Origin: RYN-122 sp963761655
Lineage (GTDB): Bacteria > Actinomycetota > Actinomycetes > Mycobacteriales > SCTD01
Direction of reading: 5' to 3'
Assembly: GCA_963761655.1 (NCBI GenBank)
Contig: CAVXHI010000008.1
Location: 310,001-374,000 of the forward strand
Length of the DNA: 64,000 bases
Part shown: piece by piece, positions 8,392 to 17,608 of the stretch
Numbering within the stretch: position 1 is the first letter of the stretch
Layout: every line of letters begins with the position of its first letter
Notes under the pieces: generated by a model
Database searches by the model: none
Told to the model about the DNA's origin: nothing
What the model saw: only the letters and a program-made list of their open reading frames with translations
Program-made: the position numbers and the translations under genes

Positions 8392-8433
8392 CTTACAAGG
8401 CGAAGGTCGGCGGTTCGAACCCGTCCGGGTCCA
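8392..8433 (+). other. Attachment site: 3' fragment of tRNA-Val(TAC)
   Basis: The stretch begins with an anticodon loop CTTACAA (8392-8398, anticodon TAC), then the stem strand GGCGA and the variable loop. The T arm follows: stem GGCGG 8409-8413, loop TTCGAAC 8414-8420, stem CCGTC 8421-8425. The acceptor strand is CGGGTCC and the discriminator is A. The 5' partner of the anticodon stem should be TCGCC, but the bases before the loop are GCAGC. No D arm or 5' acceptor strand (GGACCCG) is present. It is therefore a 3' tRNA fragment whose identity begins at the anticodon loop, the usual core of a tRNA att site. Confidence 0.8.
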
Positions 8434-8434
8434 C

Positions 8435-8947
8435 GTGCTGACCGGAGACCGCGTCCTGCTCCGACCGCTGCGCGACGACGACGTCGAGCCGCTCTGGCGG
8501 GTCGGCCTGGACGCCCGGACGTGGGCGCTCACGTCGGACCGGCCGTTCGTGCCGGAGACCCTGGAGGCCTACCGGGCCCGGACCGCCGAGCGGGGCGGCT
8601 CCGGCGCCGCGGTGTTCGCGGTGGAGGCCGACGGGACGCTCGCCGGCGAGGCGGGGCTGTACCGGGTCGACCCCCTGGCCCGCGCCGCGTCCGTGGGCCT
8701 GACGCTGCTGCCCGAGCACCGGGGGCAGGGTCTCGGCCGCGACGTCGTGGCGGTGCTCGTTAGCTACGCGTTCCGCTCCCGCAACCTGCGGCGCGTCCAC
8801 CTGCAGGCGCTCGCCTCGAACGAGGCCGCGCTGCGCTGCTACGCGGCGGCCGGCTTCGTCGAGGAGGGCCGGCTGCGGGAGCACGCGTGGGTCGAGGGAG
8901 GCTACGAGGACCTCGTGCTGATGGCCCGGCTGCGCGACCCGTCCTGA
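8435..8947 (+). CDS. GNAT family N-acetyltransferase
   Basis: A 170-residue RimJ/RimL-like acetyltransferase starting at GTG 8435 (MLTGDRVLLRPLRDDDVEPLW). It has the acetyl-CoA binding loop in LLPEHRGQGLGRDVVAVLV and the C-terminal ASNEAALRCYAAAGFVEEGR motif typical of ribosomal-protein or small-amine N-acetyltransferases. The substrate is unknown. The start lies one base after the tRNA acceptor end and has no ribosome site, suggesting the gene was originally read with the tRNA. A later start is possible but would remove the first conserved strand. Confidence 0.85.
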   Translation: MLTGDRVLLRPLRDDDVEPLWRVGLDARTWALTSDRPFVPETLEAYRARTAERGGSGAAVFAVEADGTLAGEAGLYRVDPLARAASVGLTLLPEHRGQGLGRDVVAVLVSYAFRSRNLRRVHLQALASNEAALRCYAAAGFVEEGRLREHAWVEGGYEDLVLMARLRDPS

Positions 8948-8974
8948 CCCGCCGCTCGACGAGAGGCCCCGCCC

Positions 8975-9646
8975 GTGCGCCCCGACCTGGTCGTCCTGGA
9001 CGTCAACGAGACGCTCTCCGACCTCGAACCCCTGCGGGCGTCGTTCACCGGCGTCGGCGCGCCGGGACACCTGCTCGAGACCTGGTTCGCCGGGACCCTG
9101 CGCGACGGCTTCGCCCTGGCGGCGTCGGGCGCCTCCCGGCCGTTCGCCGCCGTCGGGGCGGCCGTGCTGACCGGGCTGCTGTCCCACGTGGACGGGCTGA
9201 CCGCCCCGGTCGAGGACGCGGTCCGCTCGGTGCTCGACGGCGTCGCGGCGCTCGACGTGCACCCCGACGTGCCGGCCGGGCTGCACGCACTGGCCGACGC
9301 CGGCCTGCGCGTGGTGACCCTCACCAACGGCTCCGTCCCGCAGACCGAGGGGCTGCTCGAGCGGGCCGGCGTCGCGCACCTGGTGGAGCGGCGGCTGTCG
9401 GTCGACGACGCCGGCAGGTGGAAGCCGCACCCCGACGCCTACCGCTACGCCTCCGCGCAGTGCGGTGTCCCGCTCGAGCGGTGCGCGCTGGTCGCGGTGC
9501 ACCCGTGGGACCTGCACGGCGCGCGGAGCGTCGGCATGGGCACGGGATGGGTCGACCGGCGCGGCACGCTGTGGCCGGACGTGTTCGCGCCTCCCGGGGT
9601 GCGCGGCGCGACGCTGGCCGAGGTGGCTGAGAGGCTCGCGGCATGA
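8975..9646 (+). CDS. HAD-superfamily hydrolase, haloacid dehalogenase type II-like
   Basis: A 223-residue protein with HAD motif I in VVLDVNETLSD (nucleophile D8), motif II in VVTLTNGS, the lysine in GRWKPHPDAY and motif IV near VAVHPWDLHGA. Layout and length fit type II 2-haloacid dehalogenases, although many relatives are general phosphatases. GTG start at 8975. The stop overlaps the ATG of the DsbA-like gene by four bases, so the two are coupled. The substrate is unknown. Confidence 0.85.
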   Translation: MRPDLVVLDVNETLSDLEPLRASFTGVGAPGHLLETWFAGTLRDGFALAASGASRPFAAVGAAVLTGLLSHVDGLTAPVEDAVRSVLDGVAALDVHPDVPAGLHALADAGLRVVTLTNGSVPQTEGLLERAGVAHLVERRLSVDDAGRWKPHPDAYRYASAQCGVPLERCALVAVHPWDLHGARSVGMGTGWVDRRGTLWPDVFAPPGVRGATLAEVAERLAA

Positions 9647-10361
9647 GCGCCGACCTCCACTTCTGGTTCGACCCCGTCTGCCCCTTCGCCTGGATGACCA
9701 GCAAGTGGGTGCGCTGGTCGCGGCCCAGCGCGACTACAGGTGCGAGTGGCGGTTCATCTCGCTGCGGCTGCTCAACGCCCACATCGACTACGACAGCCAC
9801 TTCCCCCCGGAGTACGAGGCCGGCCACACCGCCGGGCTGCGGCTGCTCCGCGTCGCGGCGAGGGCGCGGGAGCAGCACGGGCCGGAGGCCGTCGACCGCT
9901 TCTACGCCGCCTGCGGCGCGTTCGTGTTCGAGCAGCCGCCCCGCTCGGCACCGCTGCCGGAGCTGCTCGACCGCGGCGAGGCCCTCCCCGGCGTCCTGGC
10001 CGACGCCGGGCTGCCCGCCGACCTCGCGTCCGCGCTCGACGACACCTCCTACGACGCGCTGATCCAGGCCGAGACCGACGAGGCGCTGGCCCGGACCGGC
10101 AAGGACGTCGGGACGCCGGTCCTGCACTTCCAGCCGCCCGAGGGCGTCGCCTTCTTCGGCCCGGTCATCAGCCGGTTGCCGTCCGAGCAGGACGCCGTCG
10201 CGCTGTGGGACCACGTCGTCGGGCTCGCCGCGTTCGCGGGTTTCGCCGAGCTCAAGCGCAGCCTGCGCGAGCTGCCGCAGCTGCCCGGGCTCGGGGTGGC
10301 CACGGACGAGGTCGGCGTGCAGGAGGACTGGCACGGCGGCAGCCGCCGGCAGAAGAGGTGA
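9643..10361 (+). pseudogene. DsbA-family oxidoreductase, frameshifted (Rv2466c-like)
   Basis: The ATG at 9643 begins MSADLHFWFDPVCPFAWMTS, the N-terminus of the thioredoxin-fold DsbA/mycothiol-dependent nitroreductase family. The active-site region reads CPFA, keeping only the first cysteine. After about 9712 the reading frame changes. The rest (VAAQRDYRCEWRFISLRLLN to the end at 10361, including GTPVLHF and FFGPVISRLP) lies one frame over, consistent with loss of one base near 9710-9715. Both halves are otherwise well conserved, so this may be a recent mutation or a sequencing error. The gene sits between HAD and nif3 with 4-base overlaps on both sides. Confidence 0.75.
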
Positions 10362-11493
10362 GCGGCGTCCGCCTCGCCGACGTCGTCGCAGAGCTCGAGG
10401 ACCTCTACCCGCCGCGGCTGGCGGAGACGTGGGACGCCGTGGGTCTGGTGTGCGGCGACCCCGACGCCGAGGTGCGGCGGGTGCTGTTCGCCGTCGACCC
10501 GGTCGCCGAGGTCGTCGAGGAGGCGGTCGCCGGGGGCGCCGACCTGCTCGTCACGCACCATCCGCTCTACCTGCGCGGCACCACCTCCGTGGCGGCGACG
10601 ACGCCGAAGGGCCGGGTGGTGCACCGCCTGGTGACCGGCGGCTGCGGGCTGCTCGTCGCGCACACCAACGCCGACAACGCCCGACCCGGGGTCAGCGACG
10701 CGCTGGCCGACCTGTTCGGCCTGCAGGACACGACGCCGCTGTCGCCCTCGCCCGGTCCCGCCCTCGACAAGCTCGTCGTCCTCGTCCCGACGCCGGACGC
10801 CGACCGCCTGCTGGACCGCCTGTTCGCCGCCGGAGCGGGCGCCCTCGGGGAGTACGACCGAGCCGCGTGGACCACCACCGGCACGGGCACCTTCCGCCCG
10901 CTGCCGGGGGCCACCCCGGCGGTCGGCACCGTCGGCGAGGTCGCCCGGGTCGAGGAGACGCGGCTCGAGGTCGTCCTCCCGCGCGGCCGAAGGACGCCGT
11001 CGTGCGGGCCCTGCTGGCGGCGCACCCGTACGAGCAGCCGGCGTACGACGTCCTCGAGCTCGCCGCCGTCGCCGGGGCGTGCGGGACCGGGCGGGTGGGG
11101 GAGCTGCCCGCGCCGACGACCCTGCGGGCGCTGCTCGCGACCGCCGAGCAGGTGCTCCCGACGACGTCGTGGGGGGTGCGGGCCGCAGGGGACCCGGAGG
11201 CCGTCGTGACGCGCCTCGCCGTGAGCGGCGGCTCCGGCGACAGCCTCCTGCAGCAGGCGGCCCGGTCGGGCGCGCAGGCGTTCCTCACCTCGGACCTGCG
11301 GCACCACCCGGCGAGCGAGGCGCCCGAGGGGCTGGCCCTGCTGGACGCGGCGCACTGGGCCACCGAGTCGCCCTGGTGCGCCGCCGCGGCCGCAGCCCTG
11401 GCCGCCCGCACTACGGTGACCACGAGGGTCAGCACGCTCGTGACGGACCCGTTCCGCCTGAGCTCGAGGAGCCTGCCGCACCGTGAAGGCTGA
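10358..11493 (+). pseudogene. Nif3-like dinuclear metal-centre protein, frameshifted
   Basis: GTG start at 10358 overlaps the preceding stop. The first part has the Nif3/YbgI features ETWDAVGLVCGD, LLVTHHPLYL (metal-binding histidines) and VAHTNAD. At about 10985 the frame changes by one base (apparent deletion), and the remainder (VVRALLAAHPYEQPAYDV, FLTSDLRHH with further metal ligands, ending 11493) is in another frame. The intact product would be about 378 residues with the inserted YqfO/PII-like domain. The function of Nif3 proteins is unsettled (GTP cyclohydrolase-like fold). Neighbours match mycobacterial Rv2230c-Rv2229c-Rv2228c. Confidence 0.8.
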
Positions 11494-12226
11494 CCCGTTC
11501 GCCCAGCTCCGCCTGCTCGACCTCCAGGCCCTCGACACCGCCCTCGACCGGCTGGCGCACCGCCGTCGCACGCTCCCCGAGCACGCCGAGATGGCCCGGC
11601 TCGACGGCCTCGTCGCGGCCCGCCGCGACGACCTCGTCCGCGCCGAGACCGAGGCCGGCGACCTCGCCCGCGAGCAGGGGCGGTTCGAGGCCGAGATCGA
11701 GCAGGTCCGCACCCGGCTCACCCGCAACACCGACCGCATGGCCTCGGGCGCGATCACGGTGGCCAAGCAGCTCTCGGACCTCGAGCACGAGAACGCCACG
11801 CTGCGACGCCGGCAGAGCGAGCTCGAGGACCGGGAGCTCGAGGTGATGGAGAAGGCCGAGGCCGTGCAGGGCGTGCTCGGCAGCCTGCTCGCCGAGCGGC
11901 AGACGTCCCTCGACGCCCGGGCCGCGGCCGAGACCGCCGCCACCGCGGCCACCGCGGAGATCGACGCCGAGGTCGAGCGCAGCGTCGCCGAGCGGGCCGA
12001 CGTCGCGAAGGAGCTCCCGGCCGACCTGCTGGCGCTCTACGAGCGGATCCGGGCGACCGAGGGCGGCGTCGGGGCCGGGGCCATCGCCCGGGGGGCGTGC
12101 GGGGCGTGCCGGCTCGACCTCATGGGCAACGAGAAGGCGGAGATCCGGGCGGCCGCGCCCGACGAGGTGCTGCGGCACGAGGAGTGCACCCGGATCATGG
12201 TCCGGACCGCGGAGAGCGGCATCTAG
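11483..12226 (+). CDS. Coiled-coil protein with C-terminal zinc ribbon (Rv2229c-like)
   Basis: A 247-residue protein, mostly a long antiparallel coiled coil (about residues 15-175, rich in Glu/Arg/Ala heptads). It ends in a zinc ribbon: CGAC (CxxC) followed by HEEC, where relatives usually have CEEC, giving a C2HC ligand set. The family (zf-RING_7) has been linked to RNA or ribosome-related roles, but function is not settled. The GTG start at 11483 overlaps the nif3 end. The next gene starts directly at the base after its stop. The nif3 / zinc-ribbon / RNase H order is conserved in actinobacteria. Confidence 0.85.
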   Translation: MKADPFAQLRLLDLQALDTALDRLAHRRRTLPEHAEMARLDGLVAARRDDLVRAETEAGDLAREQGRFEAEIEQVRTRLTRNTDRMASGAITVAKQLSDLEHENATLRRRQSELEDRELEVMEKAEAVQGVLGSLLAERQTSLDARAAAETAATAATAEIDAEVERSVAERADVAKELPADLLALYERIRATEGGVGAGAIARGACGACRLDLMGNEKAEIRAAAPDEVLRHEECTRIMVRTAESGI

Positions 12227-13357
12227 GTGCGCGTCGTCCTCGAGGCCGACGGCGGCTCCCGCGGGAACCCCGGTCCGGCCGGGTACGGCGCGGTCGTCAA
12301 GGAGGCCGGCAGCGGGCGGGTCCTCGCCGAACGGGCGGCCGGCATCGGCCGGGCCACCAACAACGTCGCCGAGTACGGCGGCCTCATCGCCGGGCTGCAG
12401 GCCGCGCTCGAGCTCGGGGCCGACGCCGTCGACGTCCGGATGGACAGCAAGCTCGTCGTCGAGCAGATGAGCGGCCGCTGGCAGGTCAAGCACCCGGCGA
12501 TGAAGCCGCTGCAGCGCGAGGCCGCCGGTCTCGTGGCCCGGCTCGGGCAGGTCTCCTTCACCTGGATCCCGCGGGCCAGCAACGGCCACGCGGACCGGCT
12601 GGCGAACGAGGCGATGGACGCCGCGGCGGCCGGGAGGACGTGGCAGCAGGAGCCGGCCGACGCGTTCCTCGAGAAGGCCTCCGGCGGCAAGCTCGAGGGC
12701 TGGGCCGCCCCCGACCTGTCCGCCCCGTGCACCACCCTGCTGCTGCGGCACGGGCAGACGCCGCTGAGCGTCGAGAAGCGCTTCTCGGGCGTCGGTGACC
12801 CCGAGCTGACCGACGTCGGGCGGCGGCAGGCCGCGGCCGCAGCGACCCGGCTGGCCTCCAGCGGGGCGACCGCCGTCGTGCACTCGCCGCTGACGCGGGC
12901 CGCCCAGACCGCCGCCCTCGTGGCCCACGCGCTCGGCGTCGAGCCGCAGGTCGAGGAGGACCTGCGCGAGACCGACTTCGGCGACTGGGAGGGCTCGACG
13001 TTCGGCGAGGTCGCGCAGGAGTGGCCGGACGAGATGACCGCCTGGCTCGCCGACACCTCGGTCGCCCCGCCGCACGGCGAGAGCTTCGACGCGACCACCG
13101 TGCGGGTGCAGCAGGCCAGGGCCCGGCTGCTGGAGCGCCACGCCGGGCAGACCGTCGTCGTCGTCAGCCACGTGACGCCGATCAAGACCCTGCTGCGGCT
13201 GGCGCTCGACGCCCCGCCCTCGGCGCTCTACCGGATGCACCTCGACCTCGCGTGCGTCTCGGAGGTGCGCTGGTACGCCGACGGCCCGGCGGTGGTGCGG
13301 TCCATGAACGACACGTCTCACCTGTCCGGCGAGGGACTGCTGGACGGGCTCTCGTGA
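12227..13357 (+). CDS. Bifunctional RNase H / histidine phosphatase (Rv2228c-like)
   Basis: A 376-residue fusion. The N-terminal RNase HI domain (1-135) shows the acidic catalytic residues D8 (EADGGSRGNPG), E49 (NNVAEYGG), D73 (RMDSK) and D123 (HADRLANEA), and lacks the basic handle helix of E. coli RNase HI. The C-terminal phosphoglycerate-mutase-type domain (from about 169) has LLLRHGQT (H175), a SPLTRAAQTA motif and VVVSHVTPIK. It degrades RNA in RNA-DNA hybrids; in mycobacteria the second domain is an acid phosphatase with alpha-ribazole phosphatase-type activity, which would fit the B12 genes further on. GTG start, overlapping the P450 gene by four bases. Confidence 0.9.
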   Translation: MRVVLEADGGSRGNPGPAGYGAVVKEAGSGRVLAERAAGIGRATNNVAEYGGLIAGLQAALELGADAVDVRMDSKLVVEQMSGRWQVKHPAMKPLQREAAGLVARLGQVSFTWIPRASNGHADRLANEAMDAAAAGRTWQQEPADAFLEKASGGKLEGWAAPDLSAPCTTLLLRHGQTPLSVEKRFSGVGDPELTDVGRRQAAAAATRLASSGATAVVHSPLTRAAQTAALVAHALGVEPQVEEDLRETDFGDWEGSTFGEVAQEWPDEMTAWLADTSVAPPHGESFDATTVRVQQARARLLERHAGQTVVVVSHVTPIKTLLRLALDAPPSALYRMHLDLACVSEVRWYADGPAVVRSMNDTSHLSGEGLLDGLS

Positions 13358-14556
13358 CCACGGCCCTCGCCGACCTCGCCCTCCCGCACGTCGCCGTCGA
13401 CGACGTCGACCTGCACGGCCCGGCCTTCCACGCCGTCATGGCGCAGGCGGCGTCGCAGTCCTGGCTGGCCCGCATGCCGCTCGGTGTCCTCACCCTCGAC
13501 CGCGCGAGCGGCGAGCACTTCCTGCGCAGCCGGTCCGCGACCTTCCCGGGTCAGCTCATCGCCGAGCTGTACGGGATCGACAGCGGGCCGCTGCGCGAGG
13601 AGATCGACCGCAACGTGCTGCACGTCGACGGCGACGTCCACGCCCGGCTCCGCCGGCTGGTCAACCCGTTCTTCACGCCGCGCGCGGTGGAGCGGTGGCG
13701 GCCGGTGATGCGGGGCTTCCTCGAGCAGCTGTGGACCGGTCTGGACGGCGGCTGCGAGGCGGTCGAGGCGCTGGCCCAGCCGTACCCGTCGCTGACGATC
13801 GCCGCGGTCATGGGGGCGCCGCTGGAGGACGCGCCACGGCTGCAGCACTGGTCGGAGTGGGTGCAGCGGCAGTTCGACGGGCCGTCGCTGATCGCCGAGC
13901 GCCCGCAGATCGAGCGGGCTGTCGAGGAGTTCTACGAGTGGTGCGACGCGCTGCTCGCCACCCGGCGGCAGTCCCTCGACGACGACCTCGTGTCGACCCT
14001 CGTGCGCGAGGAGCAGGACGGCGACCGGCTCAGCGACGTCGAGCTGGTCAACCTGGTCCTGAACGTGCTCATCGGCGGCGTCGACACCACGACCGCCCAG
14101 CTGGCGCACGGCCTGCGGCTGTTCGCCGAGCACCCCGAGCAGTGGCAGCTCCTGCGCGCGGACCCCGAGCTCGTCCCGCGGGCCGTCGAGGAGGTGCTGC
14201 GGCACGAGCCGATCACACCGTTCACCGCGCGCGTGCTGACGGCCGACGTCGAGTACCGCGACGTGCTGTTCCCCGCGGGGACGGTCGTCATGGTGGGGGC
14301 GGTGACGGGCAACCGCGACGGCGCGGGCGACCCCGCGTTCGACCTGACGGCGGACCGCACCGGTGCGCGCCTGCTCACGTTCGGCGCCGGCATCCACCAC
14401 TGTCTGGGAGCCAACCTGGCCCGGGCCGAGCTCGAGGAGGCCTTCGCCTTCCTCGCGCCCCGGATGCCCGGGCTCCGGCTGTCGGACGAGCCCGTCTACG
14501 GCACGGTCCAGGGCATCTACGGGATGCGTCGCCTCGACATCGCCTGGGACGCCTAG
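13354..14556 (+). CDS. Cytochrome P450
   Basis: A 400-residue soluble bacterial P450 starting at GTG 13354. The I-helix oxygen-activation motif is GGVDTTT (241-247, with G in place of the usual A), the ExxR helix is EEVLRHEP, and the heme loop FGAGIHHCLGANLARAE places the thiolate ligand at C350. It uses electrons from an unlinked ferredoxin and reductase. The substrate cannot be told. Coupling to the RNase H/phosphatase gene by a 4-base overlap is structural only. The stop is directly followed by rnpB. Confidence 0.9.
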   Translation: MTTALADLALPHVAVDDVDLHGPAFHAVMAQAASQSWLARMPLGVLTLDRASGEHFLRSRSATFPGQLIAELYGIDSGPLREEIDRNVLHVDGDVHARLRRLVNPFFTPRAVERWRPVMRGFLEQLWTGLDGGCEAVEALAQPYPSLTIAAVMGAPLEDAPRLQHWSEWVQRQFDGPSLIAERPQIERAVEEFYEWCDALLATRRQSLDDDLVSTLVREEQDGDRLSDVELVNLVLNVLIGGVDTTTAQLAHGLRLFAEHPEQWQLLRADPELVPRAVEEVLRHEPITPFTARVLTADVEYRDVLFPAGTVVMVGAVTGNRDGAGDPAFDLTADRTGARLLTFGAGIHHCLGANLARAELEEAFAFLAPRMPGLRLSDEPVYGTVQGIYGMRRLDIAWDA

Positions 14557-14566
14557 TCTGGACGCG

Positions 14567-14973
<407 letters not shown>

Positions 14974-14985
14974 CCCCCCGGCCCC

Positions 14986-17193
14986 CTACCGCAGGCGCAG
15001 CGTCCGGCCGCAGCCCGCCAGCACGACCTCGACCGGCCCGTCGGTCTTGGCCGTCACCGCGGTCCGGCAGGTGAGACCCGCCCGCTCCACGTCGATCGTG
15101 ACCGTGCGCAGGTTCTCCAGGGTCAGCTCGAGCCGGTCGGCCTTCGTCGTCCGGTTCCCCGGGCCCCAGGCCTGCGTCCGGGAGACGTAGGGGAGGGCCG
15201 GCAGCTCGCCCCCGGTCAGGGCGCCGCCGGAGGTCGCGACCGGCTGCACCAGCGGGTCAGCCGCACCGCGGGCGCGGGAGACGGCGTCGACCTGGCCGGT
15301 CCCGGCCTTGCGGGTGCGGAGCCCGGACACCCAGTACGCGTGGTCGCCGACGCTCTTCGCGGTGGCGTTGTCCTCGGCGGGGTCGACGACGTAGGTCACG
15401 TGGAAGGGGTCGCGGTCGACCGGACCGGTGCCGAGGAAGGCCGCCCCCGGGGCGTACTCGTCGTTGGCGGCGAGGGTGAGGTGGTCGGCGGTGAGGAACT
15501 TGTCCTCCTCGAACCGGATGCCCGCAGCGGTGTTCGCGGCGACGGCGTCCTCGCTGGTCCGGAGGTTGACCAGCTCGTCCTCGGCGGCGTTCCACAGCAG
15601 CAGCGGCGTGTTGCGCAGGGACGGCAGCTGGTCCGCGACGCTGCCGGGCGCACCGACGACGGAGAAGCCCCGGGAGAACAGGTCGGGCCAGCGGGCCAGC
15701 ATCCGGTAGGTGCCGAAGCCGCCCATGGAGTAGCCGCTGACGGTCGTGTGCTCGGGGTCGAGCCGGTAGTGCCGGGCGACGTCGGCCCAGGTCTCGAACG
15801 TGTCGGCCTCGGCGATGCCGGCGTAGAAGCCGTCCGGCCCGCGCCCGCCCGGGGTCACGACGATCGTGCCCGCGCCGCGGTCGGCCAGCTGCCGCTGGTA
15901 GCGGCTGCCGGTGTACTGGTTGTAGTTCGCCGAGAGCGAGTGCAGGGCGAGCGTCAGGCCGAAGCCCCGGGCCGGGCGAGGCTTCGCCGGGACGTACACG
16001 GCGTAGGGCTGGAGCTGCCCGACGAAGCGGCCGACGCACCTGGCCCCGGCGGCGAAGCCCGCGGCGAGGTCGAAGCAGACCTTGTCGGGGTCCAGGCCCT
16101 GGCCGTAGCTGTAGCGGCTGGCGAGGATGCGGTCGATGGCACCGGTCGCCGGGACGCCGCGGTCGTCGCGCACGCGCTTGCGGAGCTTGCCGAAGTCGAC
16201 GTCGCTGCTGAACGGGGAGACGTCGCCGAGGGACAGCTGCGCGGACTGCTGGCGCTCCCGCCACCAGGGCGCCGCGACGACGCCGGCGGCCGCGGTGTCG
16301 GCCATGTTGCTGCCGACGAAGACGGGCTTCGGCTCGGCCAGCCGCGGGCCCACGTTGACGACGGCGACGCCCTGCGGCGTGCCTCCGCCGGGCGTCGTGG
16401 CGGTGGCAGCACCCGGTGCGGGAGCGAGGTAGCTGCCGGCGTCGGCGTCCCACAGGCCGGTGCCGACCGTGGTCCGCACCGTGGAGGAGCCCGGGTCCCA
16501 GGCGGCGTGCGGGACGGTCACGGTGACCTGCCGGCGGGGCAGGTCGACGGCGACACGGGGCGCCGGGGCCAGCGTCCGGCCGGAGGCGTCGACGAGGTCG
16601 GCGGTGCGGCCGTGCCAGGTGAGGAACAGGGCGCTCGGGGAGGAGACGCCGGCGCCGTGCGGCCAGGCGGTCGAGGGCCCGCTGCCCAGGGCGACCGTGA
16701 AGGCGCTGCGGGAGGCGTCCTGGAGCGTGTTCAGGGTGACGCGGAAGGCCGTGGCCGTCGGCAGCGGACGGACGCGGAGCTCGACGAGGTCGGCGGCGTT
16801 GTGGGCGTACGCGGCATCCGTCGGGTAGGTGAACGATCCGCCGGCGGGGGAGTAGAGGTGGCCGCTCGCGCCGTACGGGTCCTCGGGGTCCTTGGTGCCG
16901 GTCGCGCCGTGGTCGTCGTAGAGGTAGTCCTGGTAGAGCCACTCGCCGTCGCGGTAGCTCGTCGCCCCGGACACCAGGACCGGTGCGGCCTTCCAGGGCC
17001 CGGTGTTCTGCAGCTGGGGGGCGTCGGCGGCCGGCTGGTAGAGGACGTCGGGACCAGGCCGGTGCCCCGAGGCGACGACGGGCAGCCCGGAGGCGGGGGC
17101 GGCGGCCGACGAGCTGCCGGCCGCGGCCACGCCGGCGGTCAGGAGCGTCACCAGGGCGACGCCGAGGACGGGACGGGCGGACGGGCGGACCAT
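14986..17193 (-). CDS. Secreted serine hydrolase (prolyl-oligopeptidase/esterase type)
   Basis: A 735-residue exported protein. It has a signal peptide (MVRPSARPVLGVALVTLLTA followed by an AxA cleavage region) and an N-terminal beta-rich domain (about 40-310) resembling the C-terminal binding domain of glucodextranase-type proteins. An alpha/beta hydrolase domain follows with the nucleophile in GYSMGGFGTY (GxSxGG). A C-terminal beta domain ends the protein. A likely acid (NAAEDELVN) and a histidine (ADHLTL) follow the nucleophile at suitable distances. It is an extracellular peptidase or esterase; the substrate is unknown. It runs convergently against rnpB. Confidence 0.8.
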   Translation of the reverse strand: MVRPSARPVLGVALVTLLTAGVAAAGSSSAAAPASGLPVVASGHRPGPDVLYQPAADAPQLQNTGPWKAAPVLVSGATSYRDGEWLYQDYLYDDHGATGTKDPEDPYGASGHLYSPAGGSFTYPTDAAYAHNAADLVELRVRPLPTATAFRVTLNTLQDASRSAFTVALGSGPSTAWPHGAGVSSPSALFLTWHGRTADLVDASGRTLAPAPRVAVDLPRRQVTVTVPHAAWDPGSSTVRTTVGTGLWDADAGSYLAPAPGAATATTPGGGTPQGVAVVNVGPRLAEPKPVFVGSNMADTAAAGVVAAPWWRERQQSAQLSLGDVSPFSSDVDFGKLRKRVRDDRGVPATGAIDRILASRYSYGQGLDPDKVCFDLAAGFAAGARCVGRFVGQLQPYAVYVPAKPRPARGFGLTLALHSLSANYNQYTGSRYQRQLADRGAGTIVVTPGGRGPDGFYAGIAEADTFETWADVARHYRLDPEHTTVSGYSMGGFGTYRMLARWPDLFSRGFSVVGAPGSVADQLPSLRNTPLLLWNAAEDELVNLRTSEDAVAANTAAGIRFEEDKFLTADHLTLAANDEYAPGAAFLGTGPVDRDPFHVTYVVDPAEDNATAKSVGDHAYWVSGLRTRKAGTGQVDAVSRARGAADPLVQPVATSGGALTGGELPALPYVSRTQAWGPGNRTTKADRLELTLENLRTVTIDVERAGLTCRTAVTAKTDGPVEVVLAGCGRTLRLR

Positions 17194-17301
17194 GCGGACT
17201 CCCCAGCAGGCGTGACGTGCGTCTCCCCGGGTGTTTCGACGTCGTCGGGCGGACTCCTGCTCCGGTGGCCCACTCGGCGTCCGGGCGGCAGGCTCGTCCG
17301 C

Positions 17302-17580
17302 GTGCACACCGCCCTGGACGACGCGCAGCTCGTCGTCGCGCAGCTGCTGTACCTGCTCGAGCACATGGGGGACGACGGCGAGCTGATCGAGGTCCCGGCC
17401 CAGCTGTGCGACCTCGGCGGGGTGGAGCTGAGTCCCGAGGGCGTGCAGCAGCGCTTGGAGACCCTCGTGGCCGGGGCGTCGCAGGCGCTGCTGACCGTGC
17501 TCGACCTGCTCGCCGAGCGTGGCCTGAGCCACCGGGAGGCGCTGCGCGAGGCAGCACTCCGCCTGGCGGCCGAGGGCTGA
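17302..17580 (+). CDS. Hypothetical small helical protein (92 aa)
   Basis: GTG start at 17302 gives MHTALDDAQLVVAQLLYLLE, a leucine-rich, acidic, mostly helical protein. The second half has two more predicted helices (GVQQRLETLVAGASQALLTV and GLSHREALREAALRLAAEG). Codon use is typical of the genome and the frame is open upstream, so a longer start is possible. No family was recognised. It lies between the secreted hydrolase (divergent) and the nitroreductase gene, 28 bases before the latter. Confidence 0.55.
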   Translation: MHTALDDAQLVVAQLLYLLEHMGDDGELIEVPAQLCDLGGVELSPEGVQQRLETLVAGASQALLTVLDLLAERGLSHREALREAALRLAAEG

Positions 17581-17608
17581 CGACCGTCCGGCTGGGCAGG
17601 GTCCACCC

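Larger units (their letters stand above)
1..8433. mobile_element. Integrated genomic island at a tRNA-Val gene (right part)
   Basis: The segment is bounded on the right by a 3' tRNA fragment that starts at the anticodon loop and on the left by an integrase reading toward the window edge. This is the usual layout of an integrative element inserted in a tRNA 3' end, where the intact tRNA is rebuilt at the integrase end, here outside the window. Cargo is typical island material: insertion sequences, an RHS toxin relic and a PARIS-like defence pair. Base composition is less GC-rich from about 4.4 to 8.3 kb than in the chromosome that follows. The left boundary is not visible. Confidence 0.7.
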
